A stretch of DNA of 64,000 bases from Vibrio marinisediminis (GTDB taxonomy: Bacteria > Pseudomonadota > Gammaproteobacteria > Enterobacterales > Vibrionaceae), in the NCBI RefSeq assembly GCF_014050145.1, contig NZ_JACFYF010000008.1:115438-179437 (forward strand), read 5' to 3'. Shown piece after piece: positions 32,119 to 43,142 of this stretch (its first letter is position 1; each line of letters starts with the position of its first letter). Under the pieces are notes generated by a model. It did not search any database, had not been told where the DNA came from, and was given only the letters and a program-made list of their open reading frames with translations. Position numbers and translations under genes: made by a program.

Positions 32119-32269
32119 GCATTTGGCCTTAGGTTTGATAGGTCTCAGTTTTCACGAATGTGATTGATGGCGATTTACCTTTTTAGAAAATGGTACGCCT
32201 TATAGAGTTATTTGTTAGGCAGGATAGACAAACTAAAAACAAAAAAACACCGTTTTTATGATTATTGAC

Positions 32270-32298
32270 CTTGATTTTACATTCACAACCCTCATGTT
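32270..32298 (+). promoter_or_regulatory. Sigma-32-like heat-shock promoter for htpG
   Basis: CTTGATT at 32270-32276, a 12-base spacer, and CCCTCATGTT at 32289-32298 resemble the heat-shock consensus (CTTGAAA, 13-17 bases, CCCCATNT). It is 75 bases before the htpG start, within the toxR/htpG divergent region. Called by eye. Confidence 0.55.
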
Positions 32299-32372
32299 AT
32301 GTATCAGTCATCATATAGTCTCTATTATAAATGCGATAGAGGTCTGATAAGTATAGATGTTATGGAGTAAAC

Positions 32373-34277
32373 ATGAGCGAAACTGCCACTCACAATAAAG
32401 AAACTCGCGGCTTTCAGTCCGAAGTCAAACAGCTGCTTCACTTAATGATCCACTCACTGTACTCGAATAAAGAGATATTTTTACGTGAGCTGATTTCAAA
32501 CGCATCAGATGCATCAGACAAGCTTCGATTCCAAGCATTGTCGAACCCTGATTTATATCAAGGTGATGCTGAACTTGGTGTGAAGCTGTCATTTGATGAA
32601 CAAGCGAATACATTGACTATTTCTGACAATGGTATCGGCATGAGCCGAGAAGATGTGATTGAACATCTTGGTACTATTGCAAAATCAGGCACGGCTGAAT
32701 TTTTCTCAAAATTGTCTGATGACCAAACTAAAGACTCACAATTGATCGGTCAATTTGGTGTTGGTTTTTATTCTGCATTCATCGTAGCTGATGCGGTCAC
32801 TGTACGTACTCGAGCCGCGGGTTTAAATGCCGACCAAGCCGTTCAATGGCACTCTGCGGGTGAAGGCGACTACACCATTGAGGATATCCGCAAAGAAACT
32901 CGTGGTACTGATATCGTGCTTCACATGCGTGAAGAAGGTAAAGAGTTCCTAAATGAGTGGCGTCTACGTGATGTAATCAGCAAGTACTCTGATCATATTG
33001 GTATCCCTGTTCTTATCCAAACTTCTGAACGTGATGAAGAAGGTAAAGAAACTGGTGAGAAAAAGTGGGAACAAATCAATAAAGCTCAAGCACTGTGGAC
33101 TCGCAATAAATCTGATATTAGCGAAGAAGAGTATCAAGAGTTTTATAAGCATGTATCACATGACTTTGCTGATCCATTGCTTTGGAGCCATAACCGCGTT
33201 GAAGGTAAAAATGATTACACTAGCTTGTTATACATTCCTGCAAAAGCGCCATGGGACATGTTCAATCGTGAGCATAAATCCGGCTTAAAACTGTATGTTC
33301 AGCGTGTGTTTATCATGGATGACGCCGAGCAATTTATGCCGTCATACCTACGCTTTGTGCGCGGCTTGATTGACTCAAATGATCTACCGCTAAACGTTTC
33401 GCGTGAAATCCTGCAAGACAATAAAGTGACTCAGTCATTACGTAATGCTTGTACAAAGCGTGTCCTCACTATGCTTGAACGCATGGCGAAGAACGATGCT
33501 GAAAAGTATCAAGCGTTCTGGAAAGAGTTTGGCTTAGTGATGAAAGAGGGACCAGCAGAAGACAGCGCCAATAAAGAAAAGGTAGCTGGCTTACTGCGTT
33601 TCGCATCAACACATGAAGATTCGTCTGAACAAACGATCGGTCTTAGCTCTTACTTAGAGCGCATGAAAGAAGATCAAGATAAAATCTACTACCTAACGGC
33701 AGACAGCTATGCGGCAGCGAAAAATAGCCCGCACCTAGAGCAGTTCAAAGCAAAAGGTATTGAAGTAATCTTGATGTACGACCGCATTGATGAGTGGTTG
33801 ATGAACTACTTGACTGAATTTGACGGTAAACAGTTCCAGTCAATCACCAAAGCGGGACTTGATCTCAGTAAATTTGAAGACGAAGCAGAGAAAGAAAAGC
33901 AGAAAGCAGCAGAGGAAGAATTTAAATCTGTTGTTGAACGTACCAAAGAGTACTTGGCTGATCGAGTAAAAGAAGTTCGTACAACATTCAAGCTTGCGTC
34001 TACACCAGCCGTTGTCGTGACTGATGATTACGAGATGGGTACTCAAATGGCCAAGCTTTTGGAAGCGGCGGGTCAGGCGGTTCCTGAAGTGAAGTACATC
34101 TTAGAGATCAACCCAGAACATGAGCTAGTTAAACGTATGGCTGATGAAACTGACGAACAAGCCTTTGGTCGTTGGGTTGAAGTTTTGCTAGGTCAAGCCA
34201 TGCTTGCAGAGCGTGGTTCGCTGGAAGATCCATCGCAATTCCTAGGTGCAATTAATACCCTTTTGACTAAGGGCTAA
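32373..34277 (+). CDS. htpG: Chaperone HtpG (Hsp90)
   Basis: 634 residues. The N-terminal ATPase domain carries [20 protein letters not shown] and [11 protein letters not shown]. The middle domain (about 230-495) and the C-terminal dimerisation domain follow, without the eukaryotic charged linker or MEEVD tail. It acts in cytosolic protein folding under heat stress. It has its own heat-shock-like promoter divergent from toxR and a terminator. Confidence 0.98.
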   Translation: MSETATHNKETRGFQSEVKQLLHLMIHSLYSNKEIFLRELISNASDASDKLRFQALSNPDLYQGDAELGVKLSFDEQANTLTISDNGIGMSREDVIEHLGTIAKSGTAEFFSKLSDDQTKDSQLIGQFGVGFYSAFIVADAVTVRTRAAGLNADQAVQWHSAGEGDYTIEDIRKETRGTDIVLHMREEGKEFLNEWRLRDVISKYSDHIGIPVLIQTSERDEEGKETGEKKWEQINKAQALWTRNKSDISEEEYQEFYKHVSHDFADPLLWSHNRVEGKNDYTSLLYIPAKAPWDMFNREHKSGLKLYVQRVFIMDDAEQFMPSYLRFVRGLIDSNDLPLNVSREILQDNKVTQSLRNACTKRVLTMLERMAKNDAEKYQAFWKEFGLVMKEGPAEDSANKEKVAGLLRFASTHEDSSEQTIGLSSYLERMKEDQDKIYYLTADSYAAAKNSPHLEQFKAKGIEVILMYDRIDEWLMNYLTEFDGKQFQSITKAGLDLSKFEDEAEKEKQKAAEEEFKSVVERTKEYLADRVKEVRTTFKLASTPAVVVTDDYEMGTQMAKLLEAAGQAVPEVKYILEINPEHELVKRMADETDEQAFGRWVEVLLGQAMLAERGSLEDPSQFLGAINTLLTKG

Positions 34278-34293
34278 TACGCCAAAATCTGTG

Positions 34294-34321
34294 AAAAGCT
34301 CGCATTATGCGGGCTTTTTAT
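34294..34321 (+). terminator. Terminator of htpG
   Basis: AAGCTCGC, loop ATTAT, GCGGGCTT (one G-T pair), then T residues; 17 bases after the stop. Confidence 0.8.
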
Positions 34322-34504
34322 TTGAACGTTGAATAAAGTACGTGATTTGGTTGTGTTATGCGTACCTAAGCATATTCGCTTCAGTCAAATTGCATTCTTT
34401 AGTCTTAATTGAGTCGTCGGTGCGGCAAAATATGCTAGAATCAGCGACTTGAATATGAGAATTAACGCGAGTATTGAACTCGCTTAAAGCCAATTTGATG
34501 GTGA

Positions 34505-34560
34505 TATACCGAAACTTACCGTTTGCGAATGCTTTAAATCCAATTGTGAGCTTCGGTATA
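34505..34560 (+). repeat. Inverted repeat in the adk leader
   Basis: TATACCGAA and TTCGGTATA, perfect 9-bp arms 38 bases apart, end 27 bases before the adk start. It could be a leader RNA stem or an operator. It is not a terminator, because no U tract follows. Confidence 0.45.
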
Positions 34561-34584
34561 AATTTCTAATCTTAAAGAGGATAA

Positions 34585-35232
<648 letters not shown>

Positions 35233-35263
35233 TTTTCTCGCTGAGAAAAAATTGCTATAGTAG

Positions 35264-35290
35264 AAGCGACCTTAGGGTCGCTTTTTCTTT
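35264..35290 (+). terminator. Terminator of adk
   Basis: AGCGACC, loop TTAG, GGTCGCT, then TTTT. It starts 31 bases after the stop. Confidence 0.88.
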
Positions 35291-35381
35291 TCTGCTCAAG
35301 TAAAAAAGTCATGCTGATACTGAACTAAAATTTTCGGTATTGCGTAAACAACAGCTTGGCCAACTAAATTGATGGGATGCA

Positions 35382-36344
35382 ATGAACAATAATAAAAAAC
35401 AGGGTGTGTTGCTGGTCAACTTAGGTACACCAGACGAACCAACCGCACCTGCAGTAAAACGGTTTTTAAGTCAGTTTCTTCATGATCAGCGAGTGGTGGA
35501 TACCTCGCGTTGGTTGTGGTGTCCAATCTTACATGGCGTTATTTTACCGATACGAACGCCAAAAGTAGCCAAGCTTTACCAATCTGTCTGGATGGAAGAA
35601 GGCTCACCTTTAATGGTCTATTCCAAAAGACAGGCTGAAAAATTGTCTCAGTTGCTCGATATTCCTGTCGAGCTTGGAATGACCTATGGCAACCCAAGTA
35701 TTTTTTCAGCTATTGAGCGTTTAATGGCGCAAAATGTAGAAGAGCTAATTGTTCTGCCTCTCTATCCTCAATATTCAGCTACAACGACCGCTGCCGTCTC
35801 CGATGCACTCACTTTGGCTTTTAAGCAGATGGCAGAAATTCCGGCATATCGCTTTATTCGTGATTACTATGATCACCCGCTTTATATTAAAGCGTTAGCC
35901 CAGAGTGTTCGTCGCTCGTGGGAGGAGAAGGGGCAAGCCGATTATTTACTGTGCTCTTATCATGGCATTCCCAAGCGCTATGCAGACAATGGCGATGTAT
36001 ATCCACAGCACTGTGAATACACAACCAAGTTATTGCAGCAAGAACTGGGGTTGTCTGATCAGCAGATCGGTATGACTTATCAATCTCGCTTTGGTCGAGA
36101 AGAGTGGTTACAGCCATATACGGATAAAACGCTCGAAACTTTAGCGGCAAATGGTACTAAGTCAATTGATATCATGGCGCCAGCTTTTGCCTCTGATTGT
36201 TTAGAGACGCTAGAAGAAATTTCAGTCGAATGCCAAGATCTATTTAAAGAGAAAGGCGGGGAAGAGTTCCACTATATTCCTTGCTTAAACGATGATGAAT
36301 TGCATATCGAATTAATGGCTGATCTTATTGGGCAATATAGATAG
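35382..36344 (+). CDS. hemH: Ferrochelatase
   Basis: Inserts iron into protoporphyrin IX, the last step of heme synthesis. It has 320 residues, the usual bacterial length. LLVNLGTPD (9-17) is at the N terminus, the iron-binding histidine is in [10 protein letters not shown] near residue 194, and [11 protein letters not shown] and [11 protein letters not shown] are conserved at the C terminus. It follows adk, as in V. cholerae. Confidence 0.97.
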   Translation: MNNNKKQGVLLVNLGTPDEPTAPAVKRFLSQFLHDQRVVDTSRWLWCPILHGVILPIRTPKVAKLYQSVWMEEGSPLMVYSKRQAEKLSQLLDIPVELGMTYGNPSIFSAIERLMAQNVEELIVLPLYPQYSATTTAAVSDALTLAFKQMAEIPAYRFIRDYYDHPLYIKALAQSVRRSWEEKGQADYLLCSYHGIPKRYADNGDVYPQHCEYTTKLLQQELGLSDQQIGMTYQSRFGREEWLQPYTDKTLETLAANGTKSIDIMAPAFASDCLETLEEISVECQDLFKEKGGEEFHYIPCLNDDELHIELMADLIGQYR

Positions 36345-36362
36345 AGCTACCTTTTTGAATAT

Positions 36363-36388
36363 AAAGCCCAGCAATGCTGGGCTTTATT
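36363..36388. terminator. Bidirectional terminator between hemH and the copper operon
   Basis: AAAGCCCAGC, loop AAT, GCTGGGCTTT: perfect 10-bp stem between converging genes, ending 15 bases before the DUF411 gene stop. Confidence 0.85.
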
Positions 36389-36402
36389 GTTGATAGTTTG
36401 TG

Positions 36403-36846
36403 TTATTGATTACCTTGGTGATGACGGTACTCGAAGACTTGTCCACGCTCATTAAACGCATAAACAGAATACGCATCTTTTTCGTTGCCATACTCCATAC
36501 CCGGTGAGCCCATCGGCATTCCCGGAACCGCTAAGCCTTTAGCATTTTTAGGCGGGTTAGCTAGGAAAGATTTGATGTCTTCAGCCGGTATATGCCCTTC
36601 AAAGACAAAGCCATTAATTTCTGCTGTATGGCAAGAAGCCAGCTTTGCAGCGACGCCAAGCTGCTGTTTTACTACATTCATATCTTGATGCAGTTTCTCT
36701 TCAACAGTGAATCCAGCATCTTGCATGTGCTTAGTCCATTCGGTGCAGCAACCGCAGTATGGTGATTTGTGGTTTACTACATCCGCAGCCCAAGCGGTGC
36801 TTGCTGAGCCCATTAGTAGTGCAAGAGTGATAGTTTTAATTTTCAT
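36403..36846 (-). CDS. DUF411 periplasmic metal-binding protein
   Basis: 147 residues with a signal peptide (cleavage near AWA-ADV) and the DUF411 motif SPYCGCCTEWTKHM, ASCHTA and VPGMPMGSPGME. The Cys/Met/His pattern suggests copper binding in the periplasm. It starts 8 bases after copA and is on the same strand, so the two share the copper-responsive promoter. It is likely a copper chaperone or scavenger receiving metal exported by CopA. Confidence 0.88.
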   Translation of the reverse strand: MKIKTITLALLMGSASTAWAADVVNHKSPYCGCCTEWTKHMQDAGFTVEEKLHQDMNVVKQQLGVAAKLASCHTAEINGFVFEGHIPAEDIKSFLANPPKNAKGLAVPGMPMGSPGMEYGNEKDAYSVYAFNERGQVFEYRHHQGNQ

Positions 36847-36854
36847 GGTACCCT

Positions 36855-39572
36855 CTAAGAACGATGCTTCGTTTCAAATAATCTTAGTCTGTTTGCATTG
36901 CTTACCACTGTTATTGAAGAGAGCGCCATAGCAGCTCCGGCAACGACAGGGCTTAATAAAAACCCAAAGGCTGGGTACAACACACCCGCAGCGATTGGGA
37001 TGCCTAGAGAGTTATAAATGAACGCTCCAAACAAATTCTGTTTCATGTTTTTGACTGTTGCCTTAGATAGCTCAACCGCTTTTACCACCGCAAGAGGCGA
37101 TGAATTTAATAGGGTCATTTGTGCACTTTCTATCGCCACATCGCTACCGCTACCCATTGCGATACCAATATCGGCTAGCGCTAAAGCTGGCGCATCATTA
37201 ACGCCGTCACCTATCATGGCAACGGTGTAACCTTGCTGCTTGAGGTTTTGAATATGTGTTGCCTTTTCTTCTGGAAGTACCTGTGCGATTACTTCAGTAA
37301 TGCCCAATTGATTACCAATAGCATTAGCCACGGTTTGGTTGTCACCTGTCAGCATAACGGTTTTGATATTGAGTGATTTAAGTGCGTCAATCGCGATAGC
37401 AGCATCGTGCTTGATTGGGTCGGTGATGGCGATAATGCCTTTCGCTTTGCTGTTAAGAGTCACAACAACCGTAGTCCAAGCGTTTTCGGTACATTCTTGA
37501 ATCGCGTTATTAAAGTGACTTAAATCGGTAGCAAGTTGTAACGCATAAGGCAGAGAAATTACCGCAAGCTGATCGGCTTCACTTTCCGCTTTGACACCTT
37601 TGCCACGCAAGTTTTCGAAATTACTTACTTCAGGTAATGTATCAACACGCTGTTTTGCGTACTCAATAATCGCTTTTGCAAGTGGATGCTCGGAGTGCTG
37701 TTCTAAACTGGCAGCGAAGGAAAGAACTCGAGTTTCATCACCTTCTAGCGCATAGACTTTTTCAACACTCGGTGAGCCCTGAGTTAACGTCCCCGTTTTA
37801 TCAAAGACAACGCAATCAAGCTTACTTGCTGATTGTAAGACATCCGCATCGCGAATAAGAATCCCCATTTCAGCCGCTTTACCCACACCGACAGTCACTG
37901 ATAGTGGTGTCGCCAAACCTAGCGCGCAAGGGCAAGCAATGATAAGTACCGTGGTTGCAACTACGAGCATATAGCTGGCTTTGGGATCAGGACCAACGGC
38001 AAACCAAACTAATGCCGCGGCAATGGCGATTGCCACAACCACAGGAACAAAGACGGCAGAAATCTGATCGGCGAGTTTTGCTATTGCAGGTTTACTGCTT
38101 TGCGCTTGTCGAACAAGAGTGATAATTCGTGCCAACATAGTGTCGCGACCTACGCTGGTGGCTTTAATTACGAGGCTACCGTCTTGATTAAGTGTTCCTG
38201 CTGAAACCAAACTATCGAGCTGTTTGTCTACTGGCATGGGTTCGCCGGTTAGCATTGATTCATCAATATAGGATTGCCCTGAAATAACACAACCATCAAC
38301 GGGAACTTTTTCACCGGGTTTGATGCGCAGTTTCATCCCTTGCTCAATCGCTTCAACGGCTATTTCTTTGTCACCATTGTCAGTAACAAGGGTGGCTGAT
38401 TTTGGTTGCAGATCGATCAATGCTTGCAAGGAACGCGTGGTATTCGCTTTTGCTTTGGCTTCAATATAGTGACCAAGGGAAATTAAACCGATGATCATTG
38501 CGCTCGCTTCAAAGTAAACATGACGAGAAGCAGCGGGAAACCAGTTTGGGAAGATGACGATCATCATCGAAAATAGCCACGCCGAACCGGTGCCGAGTGC
38601 AACTAGGGTATCCATTGTCGCGCGACCATGCGTTAGCGCTTGCCAAGCGTTAGTGAAAAAAGTTCGCCCGGCAGTGGCTAGTAAAAGTAGGCAAGCGATA
38701 CCCACCGCCCCCCAAATTAATTGGTCAGAGAGGTTTTGGATCATCATGTTCCCACCCAACACGCCCCAAGCCATAAGTGGTCCACCTAGTGCGAGACCAT
38801 ACCAAGCGCTGCGTTTGTGATGCGCTTGAACTAAGCGTTGTTGCTCTAACTGTTTCTGTTGCTGGGTTTTCGGATCATCGATAACTTGCGCGCTGTAACC
38901 TGCTTGAGTGACGGTAAAAATGAGCTGTTCTTCATTGATTTGCTCTGCTGAGCCAATAACTAAAGCACTCTGTTCTGCGAGGTTGACTTGTACTTTATCC
39001 ACTCCGTGAACGGCAAGTAGTGATTTTTCGATAGATGAGACGCAACTGGCGCAAGTCATTCCGCCAATAAGCAAACTGTAAGTTGTTGGGGGAGTGTTTT
39101 TGTCGCTTTCAACGTTGCTTTCAAGCTCGACACTAGCAAGAACAGGCTGATCATCATGTTGAGGCTCTGGAGCAGGGTTTAATGGCTTCTCAAAGAGTGT
39201 TGCTTGATAGCCAACCGCGTTGACTAGTTCAATGATTTCTTGATCAGATAGTAAGGTAAATAGACGCAGTTCAGTTTTGGAAACCTCGAGTGAGGAAATC
39301 CATTTAGAACCACGTAAATGCTGTTCTAGCTTCGCCACGCATTTGCCACAACTTAGTCCACTTAAATAAAAGTGTTTTCCATCACCAGCTTGATAGCCCA
39401 AAGATTCGATTTGGTGAGCAATTTCTGCAAATGAAGCGTACGTATCAAGAGTGATAGATATTGGTGTAAGCGTATGAATCGTTACATCAAAATGTTGATT
39501 TAACTGTGCCTCTACTTTTCGTGCACAGCCCATACAGTTCAAACCCTGTAGTGGGATTTCGTATGTGTTCAT
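36855..39572 (-). CDS. copA: Cu(I)-exporting P1B-type ATPase with three metal-binding domains
   Basis: 905 residues. Three N-terminal heavy-metal-associated domains carry CxxC motifs at Cys13/16 (NCMGC), Cys75/78 (SCGKC) and Cys174/177 (TCASC). The core has the membrane CPC motif (CPCALG), DKTGTLT with the phosphorylated Asp, SEHPLA in the nucleotide domain, and GDGVNDAPAL. The CPC motif and the residues near the C terminus (MALSSITVVSNANRL) place it in the Cu(I) class. Most CopA proteins have one or two N-terminal domains, so three is high. It is driven by the CueR-type promoter upstream. Confidence 0.96.
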   Translation of the reverse strand: MNTYEIPLQGLNCMGCARKVEAQLNQHFDVTIHTLTPISITLDTYASFAEIAHQIESLGYQAGDGKHFYLSGLSCGKCVAKLEQHLRGSKWISSLEVSKTELRLFTLLSDQEIIELVNAVGYQATLFEKPLNPAPEPQHDDQPVLASVELESNVESDKNTPPTTYSLLIGGMTCASCVSSIEKSLLAVHGVDKVQVNLAEQSALVIGSAEQINEEQLIFTVTQAGYSAQVIDDPKTQQQKQLEQQRLVQAHHKRSAWYGLALGGPLMAWGVLGGNMMIQNLSDQLIWGAVGIACLLLLATAGRTFFTNAWQALTHGRATMDTLVALGTGSAWLFSMMIVIFPNWFPAASRHVYFEASAMIIGLISLGHYIEAKAKANTTRSLQALIDLQPKSATLVTDNGDKEIAVEAIEQGMKLRIKPGEKVPVDGCVISGQSYIDESMLTGEPMPVDKQLDSLVSAGTLNQDGSLVIKATSVGRDTMLARIITLVRQAQSSKPAIAKLADQISAVFVPVVVAIAIAAALVWFAVGPDPKASYMLVVATTVLIIACPCALGLATPLSVTVGVGKAAEMGILIRDADVLQSASKLDCVVFDKTGTLTQGSPSVEKVYALEGDETRVLSFAASLEQHSEHPLAKAIIEYAKQRVDTLPEVSNFENLRGKGVKAESEADQLAVISLPYALQLATDLSHFNNAIQECTENAWTTVVVTLNSKAKGIIAITDPIKHDAAIAIDALKSLNIKTVMLTGDNQTVANAIGNQLGITEVIAQVLPEEKATHIQNLKQQGYTVAMIGDGVNDAPALALADIGIAMGSGSDVAIESAQMTLLNSSPLAVVKAVELSKATVKNMKQNLFGAFIYNSLGIPIAAGVLYPAFGFLLSPVVAGAAMALSSITVVSNANRLRLFETKHRS

Positions 39573-39601
39573 GGCTTATCCTCGAGCTGTTACTAAAACG
39601 A

Positions 39602-39632
39602 AGGATAAACCTTACCTCAAGGGTAAGGTCAA
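39602..39632 (-). promoter_or_regulatory. CueR-type copper-responsive promoter of copA
   Basis: On the minus strand: -35 TTGACC, a 19-base spacer and -10 TATCCT. The spacer is filled by the inverted repeat ACCTTACC / GGTAAGGT, the hallmark of MerR-family activation and very close to the E. coli copA promoter. It lies about 30-60 bases before the copA ATG. No cueR is in the window. Confidence 0.9.
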
Positions 39633-39808
39633 GAGTTTAACGTAATGGTTTTAGCGCTTGGAATGCTCGCCGCAGTGATCTCTTAATTTAACTCCGAGTA
39701 AAAAACATCGCCATACCCTAGCACCCAACCGCACTTGCGTATAAAATAACGCCCAATTTTGGCACTGAATTAAACAGTGTGGTCATTTAGACAATCAAGG
39801 TATTTTAC

Positions 39809-41233
39809 ATGACGGTTAAAACTCGTTTTGCTCCTAGCCCAACAGGCTACCTTCACGTGGGCGGTGCTCGTACAGCTCTTTACTCTTGGCTATTTGCAAA
39901 AAGCCTAGGCGGTGAGTTCGTTCTTCGCATCGAAGATACGGACTTAGAGCGTAACTCTCAAGAAGCTGTAGACGCGATCATCGAGGGCATGGAATGGCTA
40001 GGTCTAGAGTGGAACGAAGGTCCGTACTTCCAAACTCAACGTTTTGACCGTTACAACGAAATGGTTGATAAGCTGCTTGCTGAAGACAAAGCTTACAAAT
40101 GTTACGCATCGAAAGAACTACTAGATGAAGTGCGTGCAGAGCAAGAAGCGAACAAAGAAATGGCTCGCTACGATGCAGATCATCCAAAAATCAAAGCAGC
40201 GAACGATGCAGCGAAAGAAGGTGATCCTTGTGTGATCCGCTTCCGCAACCCGAAAGAGGGCAGCGTAGTATTTGATGACCAAATTCGTGGTCGTATCGAA
40301 ATCAGCAACACTCAAATGGATGACTTGATCATTCGCCGTACTGATGGTGCGCCAACGTACAACTTCTGTGTTGTGGTTGATGACTGGGATATGGAAATTA
40401 CACACGTTATTCGTGGTGAAGACCACATCAACAATACACCTCGCCAGATCAACATCTACGAAGCATTAGGTGCACCAGTTCCGACATTTGCTCACTGTGC
40501 GATGATCTTAGGTGATGACGGTGCAAAACTGTCTAAGCGCCACGGTGCAGTATCAGTAATGCAATACCGTGACATGGGTTACCTGCCAGAAGCATTGAAC
40601 AACTACCTAGTACGCCTAGGTTGGTCTCACGGTGACCAAGAAATCTTCTCAAGAGAAGAGATGATCGAGTTCTTTAGCCTAAATGCGATTTCTAAATCAG
40701 CATCAGCATTTAACACTGATAAACTATTATGGTTGAACAACCACTACATCAAGAATTCAGATCCTGAGTATGTGGCTACACACCTACAATGGCATTTAGA
40801 TCAACAAGCAATCAATAAAGACAATGGTCCATCAATTGTTGAAGTGATCAAGCTAGTTGGTGAGCGTTGTAATACTCTAGTAGAACTTGCAGAGCAAATT
40901 CGCTACTTCTACGAAGACTTCTCTGAGTTCGAAGCTGGCGCAGCGAAGAAACACCTGCGTGGCGTAGCAAAAGAGCCTCTAGAAGCTGCTTTAGTAAAAG
41001 TGGAAGCGCTAACAGAGTGGACAACTGAAAACCTACACCAAATGATTGCTGACGTATGTGCAGAACTTGAAATTGGTATGGGCAAGATTGGTATGCCACT
41101 ACGTGTTGCTGTTACTGGCGGTGGTCAATCTCCATCAGTAGATGCAGTAATGCAACTGGTTGGTAAAGAGCGTTGTGTTGATCGTATCAAATTGGCATTA
41201 GAGTTTATTGCTGAGCGTGAAGCAAACGCATAG
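39809..41233 (+). CDS. gltX: Glutamyl-tRNA synthetase
   Basis: 474 residues, class I. The HIGH-type motif appears in [18 protein letters not shown] (His16 area), and KLSKRHGA is the KMSKS counterpart. RIEDTD is the conserved glutamate-binding stretch. It charges tRNA-Glu, which also feeds the tetrapyrrole pathway used by HemH. It is a single gene with its own terminator, divergent from copA. Confidence 0.97.
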   Translation: MTVKTRFAPSPTGYLHVGGARTALYSWLFAKSLGGEFVLRIEDTDLERNSQEAVDAIIEGMEWLGLEWNEGPYFQTQRFDRYNEMVDKLLAEDKAYKCYASKELLDEVRAEQEANKEMARYDADHPKIKAANDAAKEGDPCVIRFRNPKEGSVVFDDQIRGRIEISNTQMDDLIIRRTDGAPTYNFCVVVDDWDMEITHVIRGEDHINNTPRQINIYEALGAPVPTFAHCAMILGDDGAKLSKRHGAVSVMQYRDMGYLPEALNNYLVRLGWSHGDQEIFSREEMIEFFSLNAISKSASAFNTDKLLWLNNHYIKNSDPEYVATHLQWHLDQQAINKDNGPSIVEVIKLVGERCNTLVELAEQIRYFYEDFSEFEAGAAKKHLRGVAKEPLEAALVKVEALTEWTTENLHQMIADVCAELEIGMGKIGMPLRVAVTGGGQSPSVDAVMQLVGKERCVDRIKLALEFIAEREANA

Positions 41234-41602
41234 TAGCTACTGCTAATATTACTGAAGAGACCGCAGCCATTGAGCTGCGGTTTTTTTTGCGCTGTGTAAA
41301 TTTTGGCATTTCATCATTTATTGTTCTACGTTTATTCGTGTCACATGGAAAGTATAACTCAGTAAAAATTAGTAATTTCTCGTTTTATAACAGTAAGGTA
41401 ATGTTATTTTTCAGTTATGAAACAGATAAGCATCCTAGTTTTATGGATAATAAGGATGTGATCTTACTAACGTTTTTTCATCTTGGTCAGTGTGAAACTT
41501 GTACAGGTAGAGATTGTTGTAACTCACTGATTGCACCTATGTGATGAAACAAAGCCAGAGTTGGCTCTTATAAAAGAAAAACAGTGGATAAAGGAATTCA
41601 AC
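41234..41602. other. Intergenic region between gltX and ompA
   Basis: About 370 bases. The gltX terminator occupies the first 55. The rest is AT-rich and should hold the ompA promoter. I saw no clear operator. A short open frame in it is judged not to be a gene. Confidence 0.6.
41259..41288 (+). terminator. Terminator of gltX
   Basis: ACCGCAGC, loop CATTGA, GCTGCGGT, then seven T; 8-bp perfect stem. Confidence 0.92.
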
Positions 41603-42562
41603 ATGAAAAAACTAGCAGTGGTAATTTCAGCAACGCTTTTTATGGCAGCAAATGCAGCCAGCGCCGCACCTTATCTAGGTGTAAAAGCGGGATACTCTTG
41701 GCTCAATGATGAATGTGCGGCAGGTCTGCCGTGCAGTGATGACGATTCGGCTTCAGCGGGTATATTTGGCGGCTATGAATTTAATGACTTTCTTGCCCTG
41801 GAGGCAGGTTGGGATTATCTAGGGAAGTTTACTGCAGCAGGTTTGCCTGATGACAGTGTCGATGCCTTCACCCTAGCACCTAAGCTTTCATTTGGTATTA
41901 CTGATACCGTTGATATCTACGGTAAGTTCGGTGGCGCATACGTTAACTATGGTGATGAGAGTGATGAGTCATTCTTAGGTGCGTTAGGTTTAGAATTCGA
42001 CGTAATGGAAAATGGTTCAGTACGAGTTGAGTACCAAGCACTAACAGATATTAATAATGATATTGTTCGTGCGTTTGCTAATACCGCGAGTATCGGTTTT
42101 GCTTACCGCTTTGGCGGCAGTGAAGAACCAGTGGCTGAGCCTGTTGTTGAAGAAGTGATGGTTGAAGAAGTGGTTGAAACGGTCATTATGACCAAAACCT
42201 TTGAAGCGACCTTGCTGGATACGGAAACATTTGAACTTAATAGCAGCAAGCTTAAACCGGAAAGCGCTAGCAAACTTGACGAACTCGTTCAGGTACTAAC
42301 GGATTACCCTCAAGCTGAAGTTGTCATCGTTGGTCATACTGACTCTTCTGGTGCGGCTGAGTACAACCAAATGCTGTCTGAGAAGCGTGCGCAGTCGGTA
42401 GCCGCAGTGTTGGCAGATAGAGGCGTTGATTCAAGCCGAATGACAGTGAGTGGCGAAGGTGAAAGTAACCCAATAGCGAGTAATGAGACTCGTGAAGGTC
42501 GCGCTCAAAACCGCAGAGTCGATATCTCTGTTCCTGAGTTTGAGTATCAAGTAGAGCAATAA
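41603..42562 (+). CDS. ompA: OmpA-family outer-membrane protein
   Basis: 319 residues from the ATG at 41603, chosen because AAGGA stands 7 bases before it and a signal peptide follows at once (MKKLAVVISATLFMAANAASA). Residues 22 to about 180 form an eight-strand barrel (GVKAGYSWLN at its start). A Val/Glu/Pro linker (about 175-200) leads to the peptidoglycan-binding OmpA domain (about 205-310) with VIVGHTDSSG and NRRVDI. Two cysteines in the first barrel loop (DECAAGLPCSDD) may form a disulfide. It tethers the outer membrane to the cell wall. Confidence 0.94.
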   Translation: MKKLAVVISATLFMAANAASAAPYLGVKAGYSWLNDECAAGLPCSDDDSASAGIFGGYEFNDFLALEAGWDYLGKFTAAGLPDDSVDAFTLAPKLSFGITDTVDIYGKFGGAYVNYGDESDESFLGALGLEFDVMENGSVRVEYQALTDINNDIVRAFANTASIGFAYRFGGSEEPVAEPVVEEVMVEEVVETVIMTKTFEATLLDTETFELNSSKLKPESASKLDELVQVLTDYPQAEVVIVGHTDSSGAAEYNQMLSEKRAQSVAAVLADRGVDSSRMTVSGEGESNPIASNETREGRAQNRRVDISVPEFEYQVEQ

Positions 42563-42583
42563 TAACTCTTTGAACTATTGAAT

Positions 42584-42608
42584 AAAGCCTTGGGGAAACC
42601 AAGGCTTT
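42584..42608 (+). terminator. Terminator of ompA, possibly shared
   Basis: AAAGCCTTGG, loop GGAAA, CCAAGGCTTT: perfect 10-bp stem between ompA and a converging gene. Confidence 0.85.
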
Positions 42609-42635
42609 ATTATTGATAGGACAGATAAAACATAA

Positions 42636-43142
42636 CTATTTAAGATCGATACTACTCAACCGCCCCATAAATTCGAGAATTTCCAAATTATCTTTGTTCG
42701 CTTCAAGTAGCGCTTTTTTGGTTTTGGTGTATGCACCTAAACGACCATGCTTATTGATCGAGCAAACCACGCTCTTATAGATCAACTTGCCATTTTCATC
42801 GTAATTACGCCATGCGGCGATGTAACATTTATCTTTCGCGTCAGGGTTTTCTTTCGTTGGGCGAGGTTTGTAGATGATTTTTGGTTCAACTGAATGAGGC
42901 AGGCGTGTCATTAGATACGGGTCTTTAAGCAGCTTACGCCAAAACTTACCCCACATCTCACTACCAAGTTCATTGCGGAGTTTAATTGCTTTTTGTAAGC
43001 CTTTTTTCTCGCCTATCTTTATAAACCCAACCGAACGGTGCAGTACCGTATCCTCAGGAGTATGAATATGGATTTTGTAGGCAGTCTTAGCTTTTGAAAT
43101 AAACCGATGTCCGGTATTTGTTGTTAAATTGCTCTTTGGCAT
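42636..43142 (-). CDS. AP2-like-domain protein, possibly DNA-binding
   Basis: 168 residues, strongly basic. It appears to be built of two related units: a short strand-rich segment (around 10-40 and 103-130) followed by a helix (KKGLQKAIKLRNELG and TKTKKALLEANKDN). This strand-helix pattern resembles bacterial AP2-like domains found in phage and mobile-element proteins. I do not recognise a specific family. It lies between ompA and a tRNA-Arg gene, and its composition (Lys-rich, few acidic stretches) differs from its neighbours. A role in DNA binding is inference. Confidence 0.65.
   Translation of the reverse strand: MPKSNLTTNTGHRFISKAKTAYKIHIHTPEDTVLHRSVGFIKIGEKKGLQKAIKLRNELGSEMWGKFWRKLLKDPYLMTRLPHSVEPKIIYKPRPTKENPDAKDKCYIAAWRNYDENGKLIYKSVVCSINKHGRLGAYTKTKKALLEANKDNLEILEFMGRLSSIDLK

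Noticed and set aside
40121-40426. 101-codon antisense frame in gltX
   Set aside because: A shadow of the gltX coding strand; no start signals and no known domain.
41287-41544. 85-codon open frame with several cysteines between gltX and ompA
   Set aside because: It begins inside the gltX terminator U tract, has no ribosome-binding site, no recognisable domain and a composition expected from AT-rich intergenic DNA.
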